A stretch of 64,000 nucleotides of DNA from Streptomyces fulvoviolaceus (lineage in GTDB: Bacteria > Actinomycetota > Actinomycetes > Streptomycetales > Streptomycetaceae): NCBI RefSeq assembly GCF_000718165.1, contig NZ_JOEY01000038.1, forward strand, positions 1 to 64,000, read 5' to 3'. Within the stretch, counting starts at the first letter, position 1, and each line of letters starts with the position of its first letter. A model generated the notes under the pieces. It searched no databases and was not told the origin of the DNA. It saw only the letters and a list, made by a program, of their open reading frames with translations. Both the position numbers and the translations under genes were made by a program. Positions 24,855-33,577 of this stretch are shown one piece after another.

Positions 24855-26132
24855 ATGACGCACACCAGCAGTGGCCTGCGTACGGATCGACATTTCCAGC
24901 CTGCGTCGCGGCCCGAAGCGCACGGCCCGGCCGCCACGCGCACAACGACCGTCGAGATCGTCATCCCGGTCTACAACGAGGAACGGGCCCTGCCCGGCTG
25001 CGTCCGCACCCTGCACGCACGCCTGCGGGACGAACTGCCCTACCCCTGGCGGATCACCGTGGCGGACAACGCCAGCGTCGACGGCACCCTCGCCGTGGCC
25101 CGGGTGCTTTCCGAGGAACTGCCCGGCGTCGGCGTCGTCCACCTGGACCGCAAGGGCCGCGGCCTCGCCCTGCGCACGGTGTGGGGCGCGAGCGACGCCG
25201 ACATCGTCGTCTACATGGACGTCGACCTGTCCACCGGCCTGGACGGGCTGCTCCCGCTGATCGCCCCGCTGGCCAGCGGCCACTCCGACCTCGCCATCGG
25301 CAGCCGCCTGGCCCCCGGCGCCCGCACCGTGCGCGGTCCGCGCCGCGAGCTGATCTCGCGCTGCTACAACGGACTGATCCGGCTCAGCCACGGCGCCCGC
25401 TTCAGCGACGCCCAGTGCGGATTCAAGGCGGCCCGCACCGACGCGCTGCGGCCGCTGCTCGCCAAGACCCAGGACGACGCCTGGTTCTTCGACACCGAAC
25501 TGCTCCTGCTCGCCGAGCACAACGGACTGCGCATCCACGAGGTCCCCGTCGACTGGGTGGAGGACGTCGACACCCGGGTCGACGTCCTCGGCACCGCCAC
25601 CGACGACCTCAAGGGGCTGTGGCGGATGGCCCGGCTCAAGGCGTCGGGCGCCGCCCGCGTCCCCGTGCCGCGCCGCCCGGAACCGGCTGCCGAGCACCCC
25701 GACGCCGTCCTCGCGCCCGACACCGCACGCTCCCAACTCTCCTGGCAGGTCGGCTGCTTCGTCGGCATCGGGATCGCCTCGACGGTGGGACAGGCGCTTC
25801 TCTACTGGCTGCTGCGCGGCTGGTGGCAGCCCGCGATGGCCAACTTCGTGTCCTTGCTGGTGCTCACACTCCTCAACACCGAGGCCAACCGCCGGCTCAC
25901 CTTCCGCTACTCCGCGGACGGCATCGGCGCCGGGCGCGCGCACCTGGGCGCCGGAGCGCTGTTCGTCCTCGGCTACCTGGTCACCTCGGCCGCGGTCCTG
26001 CTGTTCCGCGACGCCGTGCCGGACGCGTCGGCCGCAGCCGAGACCCTCGTCCTCGCCGTCTCCTCGGTCCTGGTGACCGGCGTCCGCTTCCTGGTGCTGC
26101 GACTGGCGGTCTTCCGCCGCCGGACGCCCTGA
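24855..26132 (+). CDS. Family 2 glycosyltransferase fused to a GtrA-like membrane domain
   Basis: A 425-residue two-part protein. Residues about 33-265 are a GT-A fold like dolichol/polyprenol-phosphate sugar synthases: VEIVIPVYNEE, DNASVDGT, and the metal-binding D122-x-D124 in VVYMDVDLS. Residues about 295-420 are four hydrophobic helices of the GtrA type (LLNTEANRRLTFRY is a clear GtrA signature). The likely reaction is transfer of a sugar from a nucleotide sugar to polyprenyl phosphate and flipping of the product across the membrane. The downstream GT39/ArnT-like enzyme would use this lipid-linked sugar. The start at 24855 is chosen by CGAGGA; the open frame upstream runs through the pseudogene region. 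Confidence 0.9.
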   Translation: MTHTSSGLRTDRHFQPASRPEAHGPAATRTTTVEIVIPVYNEERALPGCVRTLHARLRDELPYPWRITVADNASVDGTLAVARVLSEELPGVGVVHLDRKGRGLALRTVWGASDADIVVYMDVDLSTGLDGLLPLIAPLASGHSDLAIGSRLAPGARTVRGPRRELISRCYNGLIRLSHGARFSDAQCGFKAARTDALRPLLAKTQDDAWFFDTELLLLAEHNGLRIHEVPVDWVEDVDTRVDVLGTATDDLKGLWRMARLKASGAARVPVPRRPEPAAEHPDAVLAPDTARSQLSWQVGCFVGIGIASTVGQALLYWLLRGWWQPAMANFVSLLVLTLLNTEANRRLTFRYSADGIGAGRAHLGAGALFVLGYLVTSAAVLLFRDAVPDASAAAETLVLAVSSVLVTGVRFLVLRLAVFRRRTP

Positions 26133-26180
26133 TCTCCCGTACGCCCGACCCCGTACGACTCCCTGAGAGCGAATCCCACC

Positions 26181-28331
26181 ATGACCCACACCACCGAGGC
26201 GCAGTCGAGCACCGTCGTGCGCCTCCCCGTCGCGGGGCGCGCCATGCCCCGCTGGGCGGCCCCCGCCGCCCTGGGCGCGATCCTGCTCCTGTCCGCGCTG
26301 CTGTACGGCTGGGCCCTCGGCTCCCTCGGCTGGGGCAACAGCTACTACGCGGCCGCCGTGAAGTCGATGGGCCGCAGTTGGACGAACTTCCTGTTCGGCT
26401 CCTTCGACCCGGCCGGAGTCATCACGGTCGACAAGCCCCCGGCCGCCCTGTGGCCGCAGGTCGTCAGCAGCAAGATCTTCGGTCTGCACGGGTGGGCACT
26501 GATCCTGCCCCAGCTGCTGGAGGGCGTCGCCGCCGTCCTCGTGCTGCACCGCACGGTCCGGCGCTGGGCGGGCGAGGGTACGGCCCTGCTGGCGGCCCTG
26601 GTGATGACCCTGACGCCGATCACCGTGGCGATCAACCGCGACAACAACCCCGACACCCTGCTGGTGCTGTTCCTGGTGGCCGCGGCCTACGCGCTCACCC
26701 GCGCCCTGCAGACCGACTCCGGCCGACACGGCACCTGGTGGCTGTGCGCGAGCGGGTTCCTGATCGGCTGCGGATTCCTCACGAAGATGATGGCGGCCTG
26801 GATGGTGCTCCCGGCCCTCGCCGCGGCCTGGCTGGTCGGCGCCTCCGGGACCTGGCTCGCACGCGTCGGACGGCTGCTGATCGCCGGTGCCGTGTGCGCG
26901 GTCTCCTCGCTGTGGTGGGTGGCGATGGTCGCCTGGTGGCCCGGTGCGCAGCCGTACATCGGTGGCAGCACCGACGGCGGGGCCTGGGATCTGGTGACCG
27001 GCTACAACGGCCTCGGCCGCGTCTTCGGGGAGAGCGAGGGCGGCGGCATGGGCAACATCGGCGGCTCCTTCGGCGGTGAGGCCGGGCTGCTGCGGCTCTT
27101 CAACGACCAGGTGGCCGGGCAGATCAGCTGGCTGTTGCCCGCGAGCGCTGTGGCAGTGGTCGTCGCGGTGGCCGGTACGGTGCTGCGCCGGCGCGGCAAC
27201 GACTCCGCGGGCGCGGCCCTCGCGGGGTCCGGATGGGTGCTGTGGGGGAGCTGGCTGGTGGTGTGCGGCCTGGTGTTCTCCACCCAGGAAGGCATCTTCC
27301 ACCCGTACTACACGACCCAACTCGCCCCCGCCGTCGCCGCGTTGACCGCCGGACTGGTGACCGCGCTGGCGCGGGCGCACCGGGCCGGGGCGCGCTGGGC
27401 GCTGCCCGTCGGCGCCGGGACCGTGCTCGTGACGGTCGTCTGGGCGGTCGTCGTGATCCGCCGGGTGCCGTCCTGGCACGGGTGGCTGGCCTGGGTCGTG
27501 CTCCTGCTGGGGCTGATCGCCGTCGGGCTGCTGATCGCCGCGGGATGGAGGGCCCGGCTGGTGCCGGTCGCCCTGGGCGGTGCGCTGCTGGCGGTGCTGC
27601 TCGCGCCGGGCGCGTGGGCGCTGAGTGTGCCGGGCGGGTCGGGGTCGGCGATGGGCGGCGCCAATCCGACGGCCGGGCCCATGACGATGTCCTTCGGGGG
27701 CGGTGGCGGTCGCGGAGGCGGTGGCGGCTTCGAGCTGCCCGAGGGCATGGAGACGCCGCAGGGCATCGGCGGTGGCGGGTCTGCGGGCGAACTGCCGCAA
27801 GACATGCCCTCGTTCCCAGGAACCGGAACCGGAACCGGAACCGGAGCCGGAACCGGAACTGGCTCCGGCTCCGGAGGGAGCGGGTCCGGCGCCCGCGGCG
27901 GTCTGGGTGGCGGCACCACCCTCACCTCCGACCAGCGCAAGATCCTGAAGTACGCCACCGAGCACTCCGGCGACGCCCGCATCGCCCTCGCGGTCGAGGG
28001 CGGTGCCCAGAGCGCGGCCGCGTTCATCCTGGACAGCGACGCCACGGTCATCGGCATGGGCGGCTTCACGGGCAGCGACGACGCCCCCTCCGTACAGCAG
28101 TTGGAGAAGTGGACCAAGAGTGGCGAACTCCGTTACGTTCTCGGCTCCGACTCCGGCGGCATGGGCGCCATGATGGGCGGGGCGGCCTCGCAGCGGTCGA
28201 CGTGGGTCGGTGCGCACTGCACCAAGGTCCCGGCCAAGGCGTACGGCGCCACCTCCACCAGCACCGATTCAGCCGCCGGCGGCATCATGGGCCGTACCGG
28301 CACCACCTTGTACGACTGCGCCGCCAAGTAG
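26181..28331 (+). CDS. GT39/ArnT-like membrane glycosyltransferase with Gly-rich exported tail
   Basis: A 716-residue polytopic protein of the PMT/ArnT (GT-C) superfamily, of the kind annotated YkcA/YkcB-like mannosyltransferase. The first outside loop has GWGNSYYAAAVKSM and DKPPAALW (84-87), where ArnT-type enzymes hold catalytic acidic residues. About 11-12 helices follow up to residue 480. Then comes a Gly/Thr/Ser-rich linker with a GT repeat (from 547) and a C-terminal globular domain of about 150 residues ending in TTLYDCAAK. It would use a polyprenyl-phosphate sugar made by the upstream GT2 protein to glycosylate an envelope lipid or protein. The first 150 residues match the family best. 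The tail is variable. Confidence 0.88.
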   Translation: MTHTTEAQSSTVVRLPVAGRAMPRWAAPAALGAILLLSALLYGWALGSLGWGNSYYAAAVKSMGRSWTNFLFGSFDPAGVITVDKPPAALWPQVVSSKIFGLHGWALILPQLLEGVAAVLVLHRTVRRWAGEGTALLAALVMTLTPITVAINRDNNPDTLLVLFLVAAAYALTRALQTDSGRHGTWWLCASGFLIGCGFLTKMMAAWMVLPALAAAWLVGASGTWLARVGRLLIAGAVCAVSSLWWVAMVAWWPGAQPYIGGSTDGGAWDLVTGYNGLGRVFGESEGGGMGNIGGSFGGEAGLLRLFNDQVAGQISWLLPASAVAVVVAVAGTVLRRRGNDSAGAALAGSGWVLWGSWLVVCGLVFSTQEGIFHPYYTTQLAPAVAALTAGLVTALARAHRAGARWALPVGAGTVLVTVVWAVVVIRRVPSWHGWLAWVVLLLGLIAVGLLIAAGWRARLVPVALGGALLAVLLAPGAWALSVPGGSGSAMGGANPTAGPMTMSFGGGGGRGGGGGFELPEGMETPQGIGGGGSAGELPQDMPSFPGTGTGTGTGAGTGTGSGSGGSGSGARGGLGGGTTLTSDQRKILKYATEHSGDARIALAVEGGAQSAAAFILDSDATVIGMGGFTGSDDAPSVQQLEKWTKSGELRYVLGSDSGGMGAMMGGAASQRSTWVGAHCTKVPAKAYGATSTSTDSAAGGIMGRTGTTLYDCAAK
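27819..27872 (+). repeat. Hexanucleotide tandem repeat in the glycosyltransferase gene
   Basis: Four perfect GGAACC units (27819-27842) are followed by one-base variants GGAGCC, GGAACC and GGAACT, then GGCTCC twice. The repeat is in frame and codes for the Gly-Thr/Gly-Ser linker between the membrane domain and the exported domain. Because the unit is 6 bases, slippage would change linker length without a frameshift. Confidence 0.85.
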
Positions 28332-28361
28332 CAGCAGCGGCAGAACGGACGCCCCCGCACC

Positions 28362-29102
28362 ATGGCCGAACAGCCCGCTGCCCGTGCCCCGCACCGCCTC
28401 CTGGTGGTCGAGGACGACCCCGGCATCCGCATGCTGCTGGAGTCGGCGCTGCGGCTGTCCGGCTACGAGGTGGCAGGCTCCGCCACCGGACAGGACGCCC
28501 TGCGGGACATCGAGGCCCTCCACCCCGACCTGATCCTGCTCGACGTCATGCTGCCCGACCTGGACGGCCTCGCGGTCACCCGGAGCCTGCGGGCGGCGGG
28601 AGTGAGGACCCCGGTGCTGTTCCTCACGGCCCGCGGTGAGATCGCCGACCGCATCGCGGGCCTGACCGCGGGCGGCGACGACTACGTGACGAAGCCGTTC
28701 AGCATCGAGGAGGTGCTGCTGCGCATCCGCGCCATCCTGCGCCGTACGGACCCGGAGCATCAGTCCGACGAGGTGGGCACCGAGAGCGGGATCCTGCGCT
28801 TCGCCGACCTGGAGCTCGACGAGAACGCCCACGAGGTGCACCGCGCGGGCGAGTACGTCCCGCTCTCGCCCACCGAGTTCAACCTGCTCCTCTATCTGAT
28901 GGAGAACGCCAACCGGGTCCTGAGCAAGAACAAGATCCTCAACCACGTGTGGGGGTACGACTTCGCCGGCGACGGCCGCATCGTGGAGACGTACGTCAAA
29001 TACCTGCGCCGCAAGATCGACCGCTTCGATCCGCCTCTGCTGCACACCGTGCGCGGCGTGGGCTACTGCCTGCGGCTGCCGCGCGCCGGGACGGACCGGT
29101 GA
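28362..29102 (+). CDS. OmpR-family response regulator
   Basis: A 246-residue response regulator. The receiver has the acidic pair D18-D19, phosphorylation site D61 (LILLDVMLPD) and K111 (VTKPF). The DNA-binding half is an OmpR/PhoB winged helix with SPTEFNLLLYLMENANRVLS and a C-terminal VRGVGYCLR. The GTGA overlap couples it to the sensor kinase. It begins about 30 bases after the glycosyltransferase gene, so the two-component system and the enzymes are one operon. It probably controls envelope sugar modification. Confidence 0.95.
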   Translation: MAEQPAARAPHRLLVVEDDPGIRMLLESALRLSGYEVAGSATGQDALRDIEALHPDLILLDVMLPDLDGLAVTRSLRAAGVRTPVLFLTARGEIADRIAGLTAGGDDYVTKPFSIEEVLLRIRAILRRTDPEHQSDEVGTESGILRFADLELDENAHEVHRAGEYVPLSPTEFNLLLYLMENANRVLSKNKILNHVWGYDFAGDGRIVETYVKYLRRKIDRFDPPLLHTVRGVGYCLRLPRAGTDR

Positions 29103-30598
29103 TCCGCGGCCGCCCCCGCTCGCTGCGCAGCCGACTGGTGTGGGGCGTGACCCTGTTGGCCGCGGCCGCGGTGCTCACCGCGCAGACCATCGGGTTCCTG
29201 GTGCTGCACTCCTGGTTGTTGAACAGGGTCGACCAGCAGCTGTCGGAGTTCGTCCTCCCGGGCCGTGCCTTCGCGGACCCCGCCGACCCGCCCGTCAGGC
29301 CCGCCCCGGGCTCCGTCACCCTGCCCTCGGACTTCAGGGTCACCTTCTACGACGCCTCGGGCCAGGAGCGGGGCACTCTCGGCCGTGGGACGAAACCGGG
29401 CCCGGATCTCCCGCGGTCCACCGACGAGATCGGGCTGACCCGGGGCCGGGAGGCCGCCGTTCCCGCCGAGTCCGGGGGCGGGCGCTGGCGGGCGTTGTGG
29501 AAGGACGGATTCGACGGCACCAGCTATGTGGTCGCCCTGCCCCTCGACACCGTGGAGGGGGCCATGTCGAAACTGCTGGCACTCAACGCGGTCGTCCTCG
29601 CCGTGGCGGTGGTCGGTCTGATCACCGTCGGCCGCTGGGTGGTCCGCCTCGGCCTTCTCCCGCTGACCCGGATGGAGCACACGGCCCAGGACATCCCCGC
29701 CGGTGATCTGAGCCTACGGCTGTCCGACACCGATCCGCGCACCGAGACCGGCCGCCTCGGCACCGTACTGAACGACATGCTCGACCGTCTCCAACAGGCC
29801 CTGCGGCAGCGGGAGTTCTCGGAGGACCGGTTGCGCCGCTTCGTCGCCGACGCCGGTCATGAGCTGCGTACGCCGCTCACCTCCATCCGGGGCTTCGCCG
29901 AACTCGCCCTGCGCCACCCGGACCGGCCCGCCGCCCAGCGCCGGGAGGCCGACGAGCAGGTCGCCAAGAACGCCGATCGCATGAACCTTCTCGTCGACGA
30001 CCTGCTCCTGCTCGCGAAGCTCGACCGGGAGCCCGAGTACCGCACCGGTCCCGTGGACCTGCTCTCCCTCGCGGCCGACGCGGTGAGCGCGGCGGCTGTC
30101 CGCGACGCGGGCGACCATCGCGTCACGCTCAGCCCCCTCGACGGCACGACCGACGACTCCGAACTCGACGTCGTGGAGACCGTCGGAGACGCCCACCGCC
30201 TGCTCCAGGTCGTCACGAACCTGCTCTCCAACGCGCTCGTCCACACGCCGCCCGGCACCCGGGTCGACGTACGTGTGGGCACGACCCGCGCGGGGGCCGC
30301 CGCCGGCGCCGACCGCCCCGGCCGCACCGGCGCCGCGCCGTCGTTGGACGAGGGAACGCCGGTGTGCGTGATCGAAGTGGCCGACCAGGGGCCCGGTCTC
30401 CCGCCGGAGGAGGCCGAGCGGATCTTCGAACGCTTCTACCGGGTCGACCCCTCCCGCTCCCGCGACCACGGCGGCGGCGGCCTCGGCCTCGCCATCGCCT
30501 CGGCGATCGCCCAGGGACACGGCGGCCGACTCGAACTCGACACGGCGCCGGGCCGGGGATGCGCGTTCCGCCTGGTTCTCCCTTTTGCGGACACGTGA
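29099..30598 (+). CDS. Sensor histidine kinase (HAMP-HisKA-HATPase)
   Basis: A 499-residue membrane kinase. Transmembrane helix 1 is at about 14-38 and helix 2 at about 158-180, with an external sensor of about 120 residues between. A HAMP domain follows, then the phospho-accepting H254 in AGHELRTPLTSIRG. The ATPase domain has N-box LLSNALVHT, G1 ADQGPGLP and G2 DHGGGGLGLAIA. The start is a GTG at 29099 overlapping the regulator stop. The outside sensor has no recognised ligand domain. Together with the regulator it likely senses envelope conditions and governs the upstream glycosyltransferases. Confidence 0.94.
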   Translation: MIRGRPRSLRSRLVWGVTLLAAAAVLTAQTIGFLVLHSWLLNRVDQQLSEFVLPGRAFADPADPPVRPAPGSVTLPSDFRVTFYDASGQERGTLGRGTKPGPDLPRSTDEIGLTRGREAAVPAESGGGRWRALWKDGFDGTSYVVALPLDTVEGAMSKLLALNAVVLAVAVVGLITVGRWVVRLGLLPLTRMEHTAQDIPAGDLSLRLSDTDPRTETGRLGTVLNDMLDRLQQALRQREFSEDRLRRFVADAGHELRTPLTSIRGFAELALRHPDRPAAQRREADEQVAKNADRMNLLVDDLLLLAKLDREPEYRTGPVDLLSLAADAVSAAAVRDAGDHRVTLSPLDGTTDDSELDVVETVGDAHRLLQVVTNLLSNALVHTPPGTRVDVRVGTTRAGAAAGADRPGRTGAAPSLDEGTPVCVIEVADQGPGLPPEEAERIFERFYRVDPSRSRDHGGGGLGLAIASAIAQGHGGRLELDTAPGRGCAFRLVLPFADT

Positions 30599-30611
30599 CG
30601 CCCGTGCGCGC

Positions 30612-31106
30612 TCAGTCGCGGCCTGACCGCTTCTCCATCGCCTCCACCAACCGTCCCAGCGCCTTGAGCACCCACTCCCGGTCCTCCCCGAGACCCGCCA
30701 ACAGGTCCACCTCCGCGGCGAGTTGGCGGGGGAAGAGCTCGTCGACGGCCCGGGCGCCGGCCGGGGTGACGGTGACCAGGGCGGCGCGGCGGTCGGCGGG
30801 GTTGGGGGTACGGGCGATGAAGCCGCGCCGCTCCAGCTTGGCGAGGGTCTTGCTCACGCCCGCGCGGGACAGGCTCAGCCGCCCCGCGAGGCTGCTGGCG
30901 ATCACCGGATCGGTGGCGTGCCGCAGAGGGATGAGCATGTCGACCTCCGGGGCGGTGAGCGGGGCGCCCGCGTAGAGGGGTTCGACCGCCCGGCCGAGGA
31001 GACCGGAGGCTTGCTTGAGCAGGCTCACCAGCTCCATGGGGGAGGTGTCGAGGCCGGGGTTGTGCTCGGCCCACTGGGCGCGGACTTCGTCGGGGGCGGG
31101 GGGCAT
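30612..31106 (-). CDS. MarR-family transcriptional regulator
   Basis: A 164-residue winged-helix repressor. The recognition region reads LAGRLSLSRAGVSKTLAKLERRGFI with the wing NPADRRAALVTVTPAG, both standard for MarR. It diverges from the drug-efflux gene, with 68 bases between start codons that contain a dyad overlapping the promoter. It ends 13 bases from the convergent kinase gene. The inferred job is repression of the efflux pump and of itself until a toxic ligand binds. Confidence 0.92.
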   Translation of the reverse strand: MPPAPDEVRAQWAEHNPGLDTSPMELVSLLKQASGLLGRAVEPLYAGAPLTAPEVDMLIPLRHATDPVIASSLAGRLSLSRAGVSKTLAKLERRGFIARTPNPADRRAALVTVTPAGARAVDELFPRQLAAEVDLLAGLGEDREWVLKALGRLVEAMEKRSGRD

Positions 31107-31138
31107 GCGGCTCGCCTTCTCACTCTTCGGACGGCTCT

Positions 31139-31175
31139 TTGTTAACCAGTGAACTATCGGTTACCGTCGTGCCCA
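31139..31175 (+). promoter_or_regulatory. Probable leaderless promoter with overlapping MarR operator
   Basis: TTGTTA (31139-31144) and TACCGT (31162-31167) are spaced by 17 bases, a good vegetative promoter. Transcription should start about 7 bases later, at the ATG at 31175 itself, so the efflux mRNA is probably leaderless, which fits the lack of a ribosome-binding site. The imperfect dyad TTAACC (31142-31147) / GGTTAC (31159-31164) lies exactly between the two boxes. Binding of the divergent MarR protein there would block polymerase. Confidence 0.6.
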
Positions 31176-32455
31176 TGATATCGCCGTCCCCCTCGCGTTC
31201 CGCCGCCCCGCACACCGTCGGCGTGGGCGGCCCCCCGGCCGCTCCCGGGCGCACCGCCGTCGCCATGGTCGCCGTGCTCGGCGCCCTGACCGCGGTCGCC
31301 CCGCTCGCCACCGACATGTACGTGCCCGGCTTCCCGGCCATGGGGGACGCGCTCGGCGCGAGCAGCTCGGCCGTGCAGCTGACCATGACCGCGTTCCTGG
31401 CCGGACTCGTCGTCGGACAGCTGCTGATCGGACCGCTCAGCGACGGGCTCGGACGGCGCCGGCTGCTCATCTGCGGGGCGAGCGGGTTCGTCTTCTTCTC
31501 CCTCCTGTGCGCCGTCGCCCCGAACGTCGGCCTCCTGACCGGCGCCCGCTTTCTGCAGGGCGTGGCCGGCGCGGCGGGCATGGTGCTGGCCCGGGCCGTT
31601 CTCACCGACCGCTTCCACGGCGCCGAACTGCCGCGCTACTTCGCGGTGTTGTCCCAGATCATGGGCGTGGCACCGATTGCCGCGCCGGTGCTCGGCGGGG
31701 CGATCCTGAGCGTGTCCACCTGGCGCGCGGTGTTCGCCGTACTCACCGTGCTGGGCGTGCTGTTGCTCCTTGCCGTACTGCGGGCCGTACCGGAGTCCCT
31801 GCCGCCCGAGCGCCGGCACAGTGGCGGGATCGCGAGCACCTTCCGCGCGATGGGCTCGCTGCTCGCCCGCCGTACGTTCATGGGGTACGTCCTCGTCATG
31901 GCCCTCGTCTCGGCGGCGCTGTTCGCCTACATCAGCGGCTCCAGCTTCGTCTTCGAGAACCTCCACGGGGTCTCCTCGACGACGTACTCCCTCATCTTCG
32001 CCACCAACGCCGTCGCCATGCTGATCGCCGGCGCCGCCTTCTCCCGGCTGGTCGGGCGGGGTGTGCGGCTGAACTCGCTGCTCACGGCCGGGATCTGTGT
32101 CGCCCTGCTGGGCGCGCTGGCCCAGGTCGTGCTCGTGGTCGCGGTGGGCGAGACCCTCGCGGGCACCTGGGCCACGCTGTTCGTGACCGTCGGCGGCATC
32201 GGCCTGATCTTCCCGGCGTCCATGAGTATCGGCCAGACCCTCGGCCGCGCCACCCCGGGCGCCGCCTCCGCCTTGCTCGGTGGCCTGCAGTTCCTGTTCG
32301 GCGCCCTCGCCTCGCCGCTCGTCGGATTCTTCGGAGAGGACAGCTCCATGCCGATGGCACTCATCATGCTGACCGCCGTGGCCGCGGCGGGAGTCGCGCT
32401 CGTGGCGCTCGCGCGGCCGTGGCTGGGACAAGGCGAACCGGGCGACGGTTCGTGA
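31175..32455 (+). CDS. Bcr/CflA-type MFS drug exporter
   Basis: A 426-residue 12-helix transporter of the drug/H+ antiporter family. LATDMYVPGFPAM in the first helix and LIGPLSDGLGRRRLL in loop 2-3 are diagnostic of Bcr/CflA exporters. LQGVAGAAGMVLARAVLTDR is the family's helix 4-5 segment. I start at the ATG at 31175 because the promoter places the transcript start there. A GTG at 31169 would add two residues. It is likely controlled by the divergent MarR repressor. The drug exported cannot be inferred. Confidence 0.92.
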   Translation: MISPSPSRSAAPHTVGVGGPPAAPGRTAVAMVAVLGALTAVAPLATDMYVPGFPAMGDALGASSSAVQLTMTAFLAGLVVGQLLIGPLSDGLGRRRLLICGASGFVFFSLLCAVAPNVGLLTGARFLQGVAGAAGMVLARAVLTDRFHGAELPRYFAVLSQIMGVAPIAAPVLGGAILSVSTWRAVFAVLTVLGVLLLLAVLRAVPESLPPERRHSGGIASTFRAMGSLLARRTFMGYVLVMALVSAALFAYISGSSFVFENLHGVSSTTYSLIFATNAVAMLIAGAAFSRLVGRGVRLNSLLTAGICVALLGALAQVVLVVAVGETLAGTWATLFVTVGGIGLIFPASMSIGQTLGRATPGAASALLGGLQFLFGALASPLVGFFGEDSSMPMALIMLTAVAAAGVALVALARPWLGQGEPGDGS

Positions 32456-32515
32456 CCGTGGGTGGCCCGGTTCACGGCAGCTCGACTGTCAGTGCCTCGT
32501 CGTAGTCTCCGCCGG

Positions 32516-33058
32516 GTGACACACATCGAGCCACGCACGCTTGAAGCCGCGATCTGTGACGCGCGACAGGCGCTGACCGTGTACGACCATGCCCTGGAGT
32601 GGCTGCTGCGCCCCGACGCGGCGTCGTGCGGTCCGCTGGGAGCCGAGGTCTGGGCGTTCGACGACACGCTGACGCAGATCCTGCTGGTGCGGCACCGCTG
32701 GCGGGGCTGGGTGCCGCCCGGCGGCCAGGTGGACCCCGGGGAGACACCGCGCGAAGCGGCGCGCCGGGAGCTGTTCGAGGAGACCGGGGTCCGTGCGGAA
32801 CTCCTCCCGGCACCGGTGGCCGTCACCGTGCGCTCCTACCACCCCGGCTGGCCGGCCACCATGAGCGCGTCCTTCGTGACGGTCGTGGATCGGCGGACAC
32901 CGCTCACCCCCGAAGACGGCTGCCCGACCGCCTGGCTGCCGCTGGACGAGCCGTGGCAGGGCTGGTTCGCCGACGACCGGCTCCGGATGCGGCAGTGCGC
33001 GGACCGGCTCGGGGCAGAAGAGTGGACACCCTCGCGACTGCAGGAGGAGCAGGCATGA
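32516..33058 (+). CDS. Nudix hydrolase
   Basis: A 180-residue protein with a full Nudix box at residues 69-91 (GGQVDPGETPREAARREL then FEETGV). This gives the metal-binding REUxEE core. Nudix enzymes cleave nucleoside diphosphates linked to another group. The GTG at 32516 is taken as start because the region before it overlaps promoter-like DNA. Its stop overlaps the next gene by four bases, so the two are co-translated. The substrate is unknown. Confidence 0.88.
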   Translation: MTHIEPRTLEAAICDARQALTVYDHALEWLLRPDAASCGPLGAEVWAFDDTLTQILLVRHRWRGWVPPGGQVDPGETPREAARRELFEETGVRAELLPAPVAVTVRSYHPGWPATMSASFVTVVDRRTPLTPEDGCPTAWLPLDEPWQGWFADDRLRMRQCADRLGAEEWTPSRLQEEQA

Positions 33059-33561
33059 CGGATGAGACGACCCCACGCGTCGTGGCGGTCAACCGGGGCA
33101 CGGAGGACGCCGAGGGCCAGGGATCCGGACGCGGGCCCCAGCATGACGCGCTCGAAGCCTGGGTGGGCAGATGGATCAACGAAGGCCACATGATCGACGA
33201 TGACGGAAGCCCAGGGGTGAAGATCGCCACCTCCGACGTGTACGAGTGGGCTCCGGGTGGGTTCTTCCTCGTGCACTCGGCCTACGGGCGCATCGGGGAG
33301 TTCGACGTCGGCGGCACGGAGATCATCGGGTACGACGAGACGAGTGGCGCCTACCGGTCCCACTTCTTCGACAGTCAGGGCAACGTGACCGTGAGCCGCC
33401 TGGTCGCGGAGGGCGACACCTGGACCTACCAGGGCGACACCACTCGTGCCACCGTTGAGTTCAGCGACGACCACCGCGTCCAGACCGTCCTGCACGAGCG
33501 CACCGATGACGGAGCGACCTACAGACCGTCGATGAAGGTCACTCTCGTCAAGGTCGGTTGA
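33055..33561 (+). CDS. DUF1579-like small protein
   Basis: A 168-residue protein that looks like the DUF1579 group of small beta-barrel proteins. It has an EAWVGRWINEGHM segment, then alternating strands such as FFLVHSAYGR, TEIIGYDETSG, YRSHFFDSQGNVTVSRL, and a basic end TLVKVG. It lacks a signal peptide. The start codon overlaps the Nudix stop (ATGA). Function is unknown. Confidence 0.72.
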   Translation: MTDETTPRVVAVNRGTEDAEGQGSGRGPQHDALEAWVGRWINEGHMIDDDGSPGVKIATSDVYEWAPGGFFLVHSAYGRIGEFDVGGTEIIGYDETSGAYRSHFFDSQGNVTVSRLVAEGDTWTYQGDTTRATVEFSDDHRVQTVLHERTDDGATYRPSMKVTLVKVG

Positions 33562-33577
33562 GGCCGGGCCGGGCGTG

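Noticed and set aside
24798..28217. A long minus-strand open frame (about 1139 codons) opposite the two glycosyltransferase genes
   Set aside because: Shadow of high-GC third-position bias; composition is Arg/Gly/His-rich and no motif is recognisable.
32460..32515. Upstream extension of the Nudix protein to an earlier start
   Set aside because: The extra residues are Arg-rich and not Nudix-like, and the GTG at 32516 fits the family length better.
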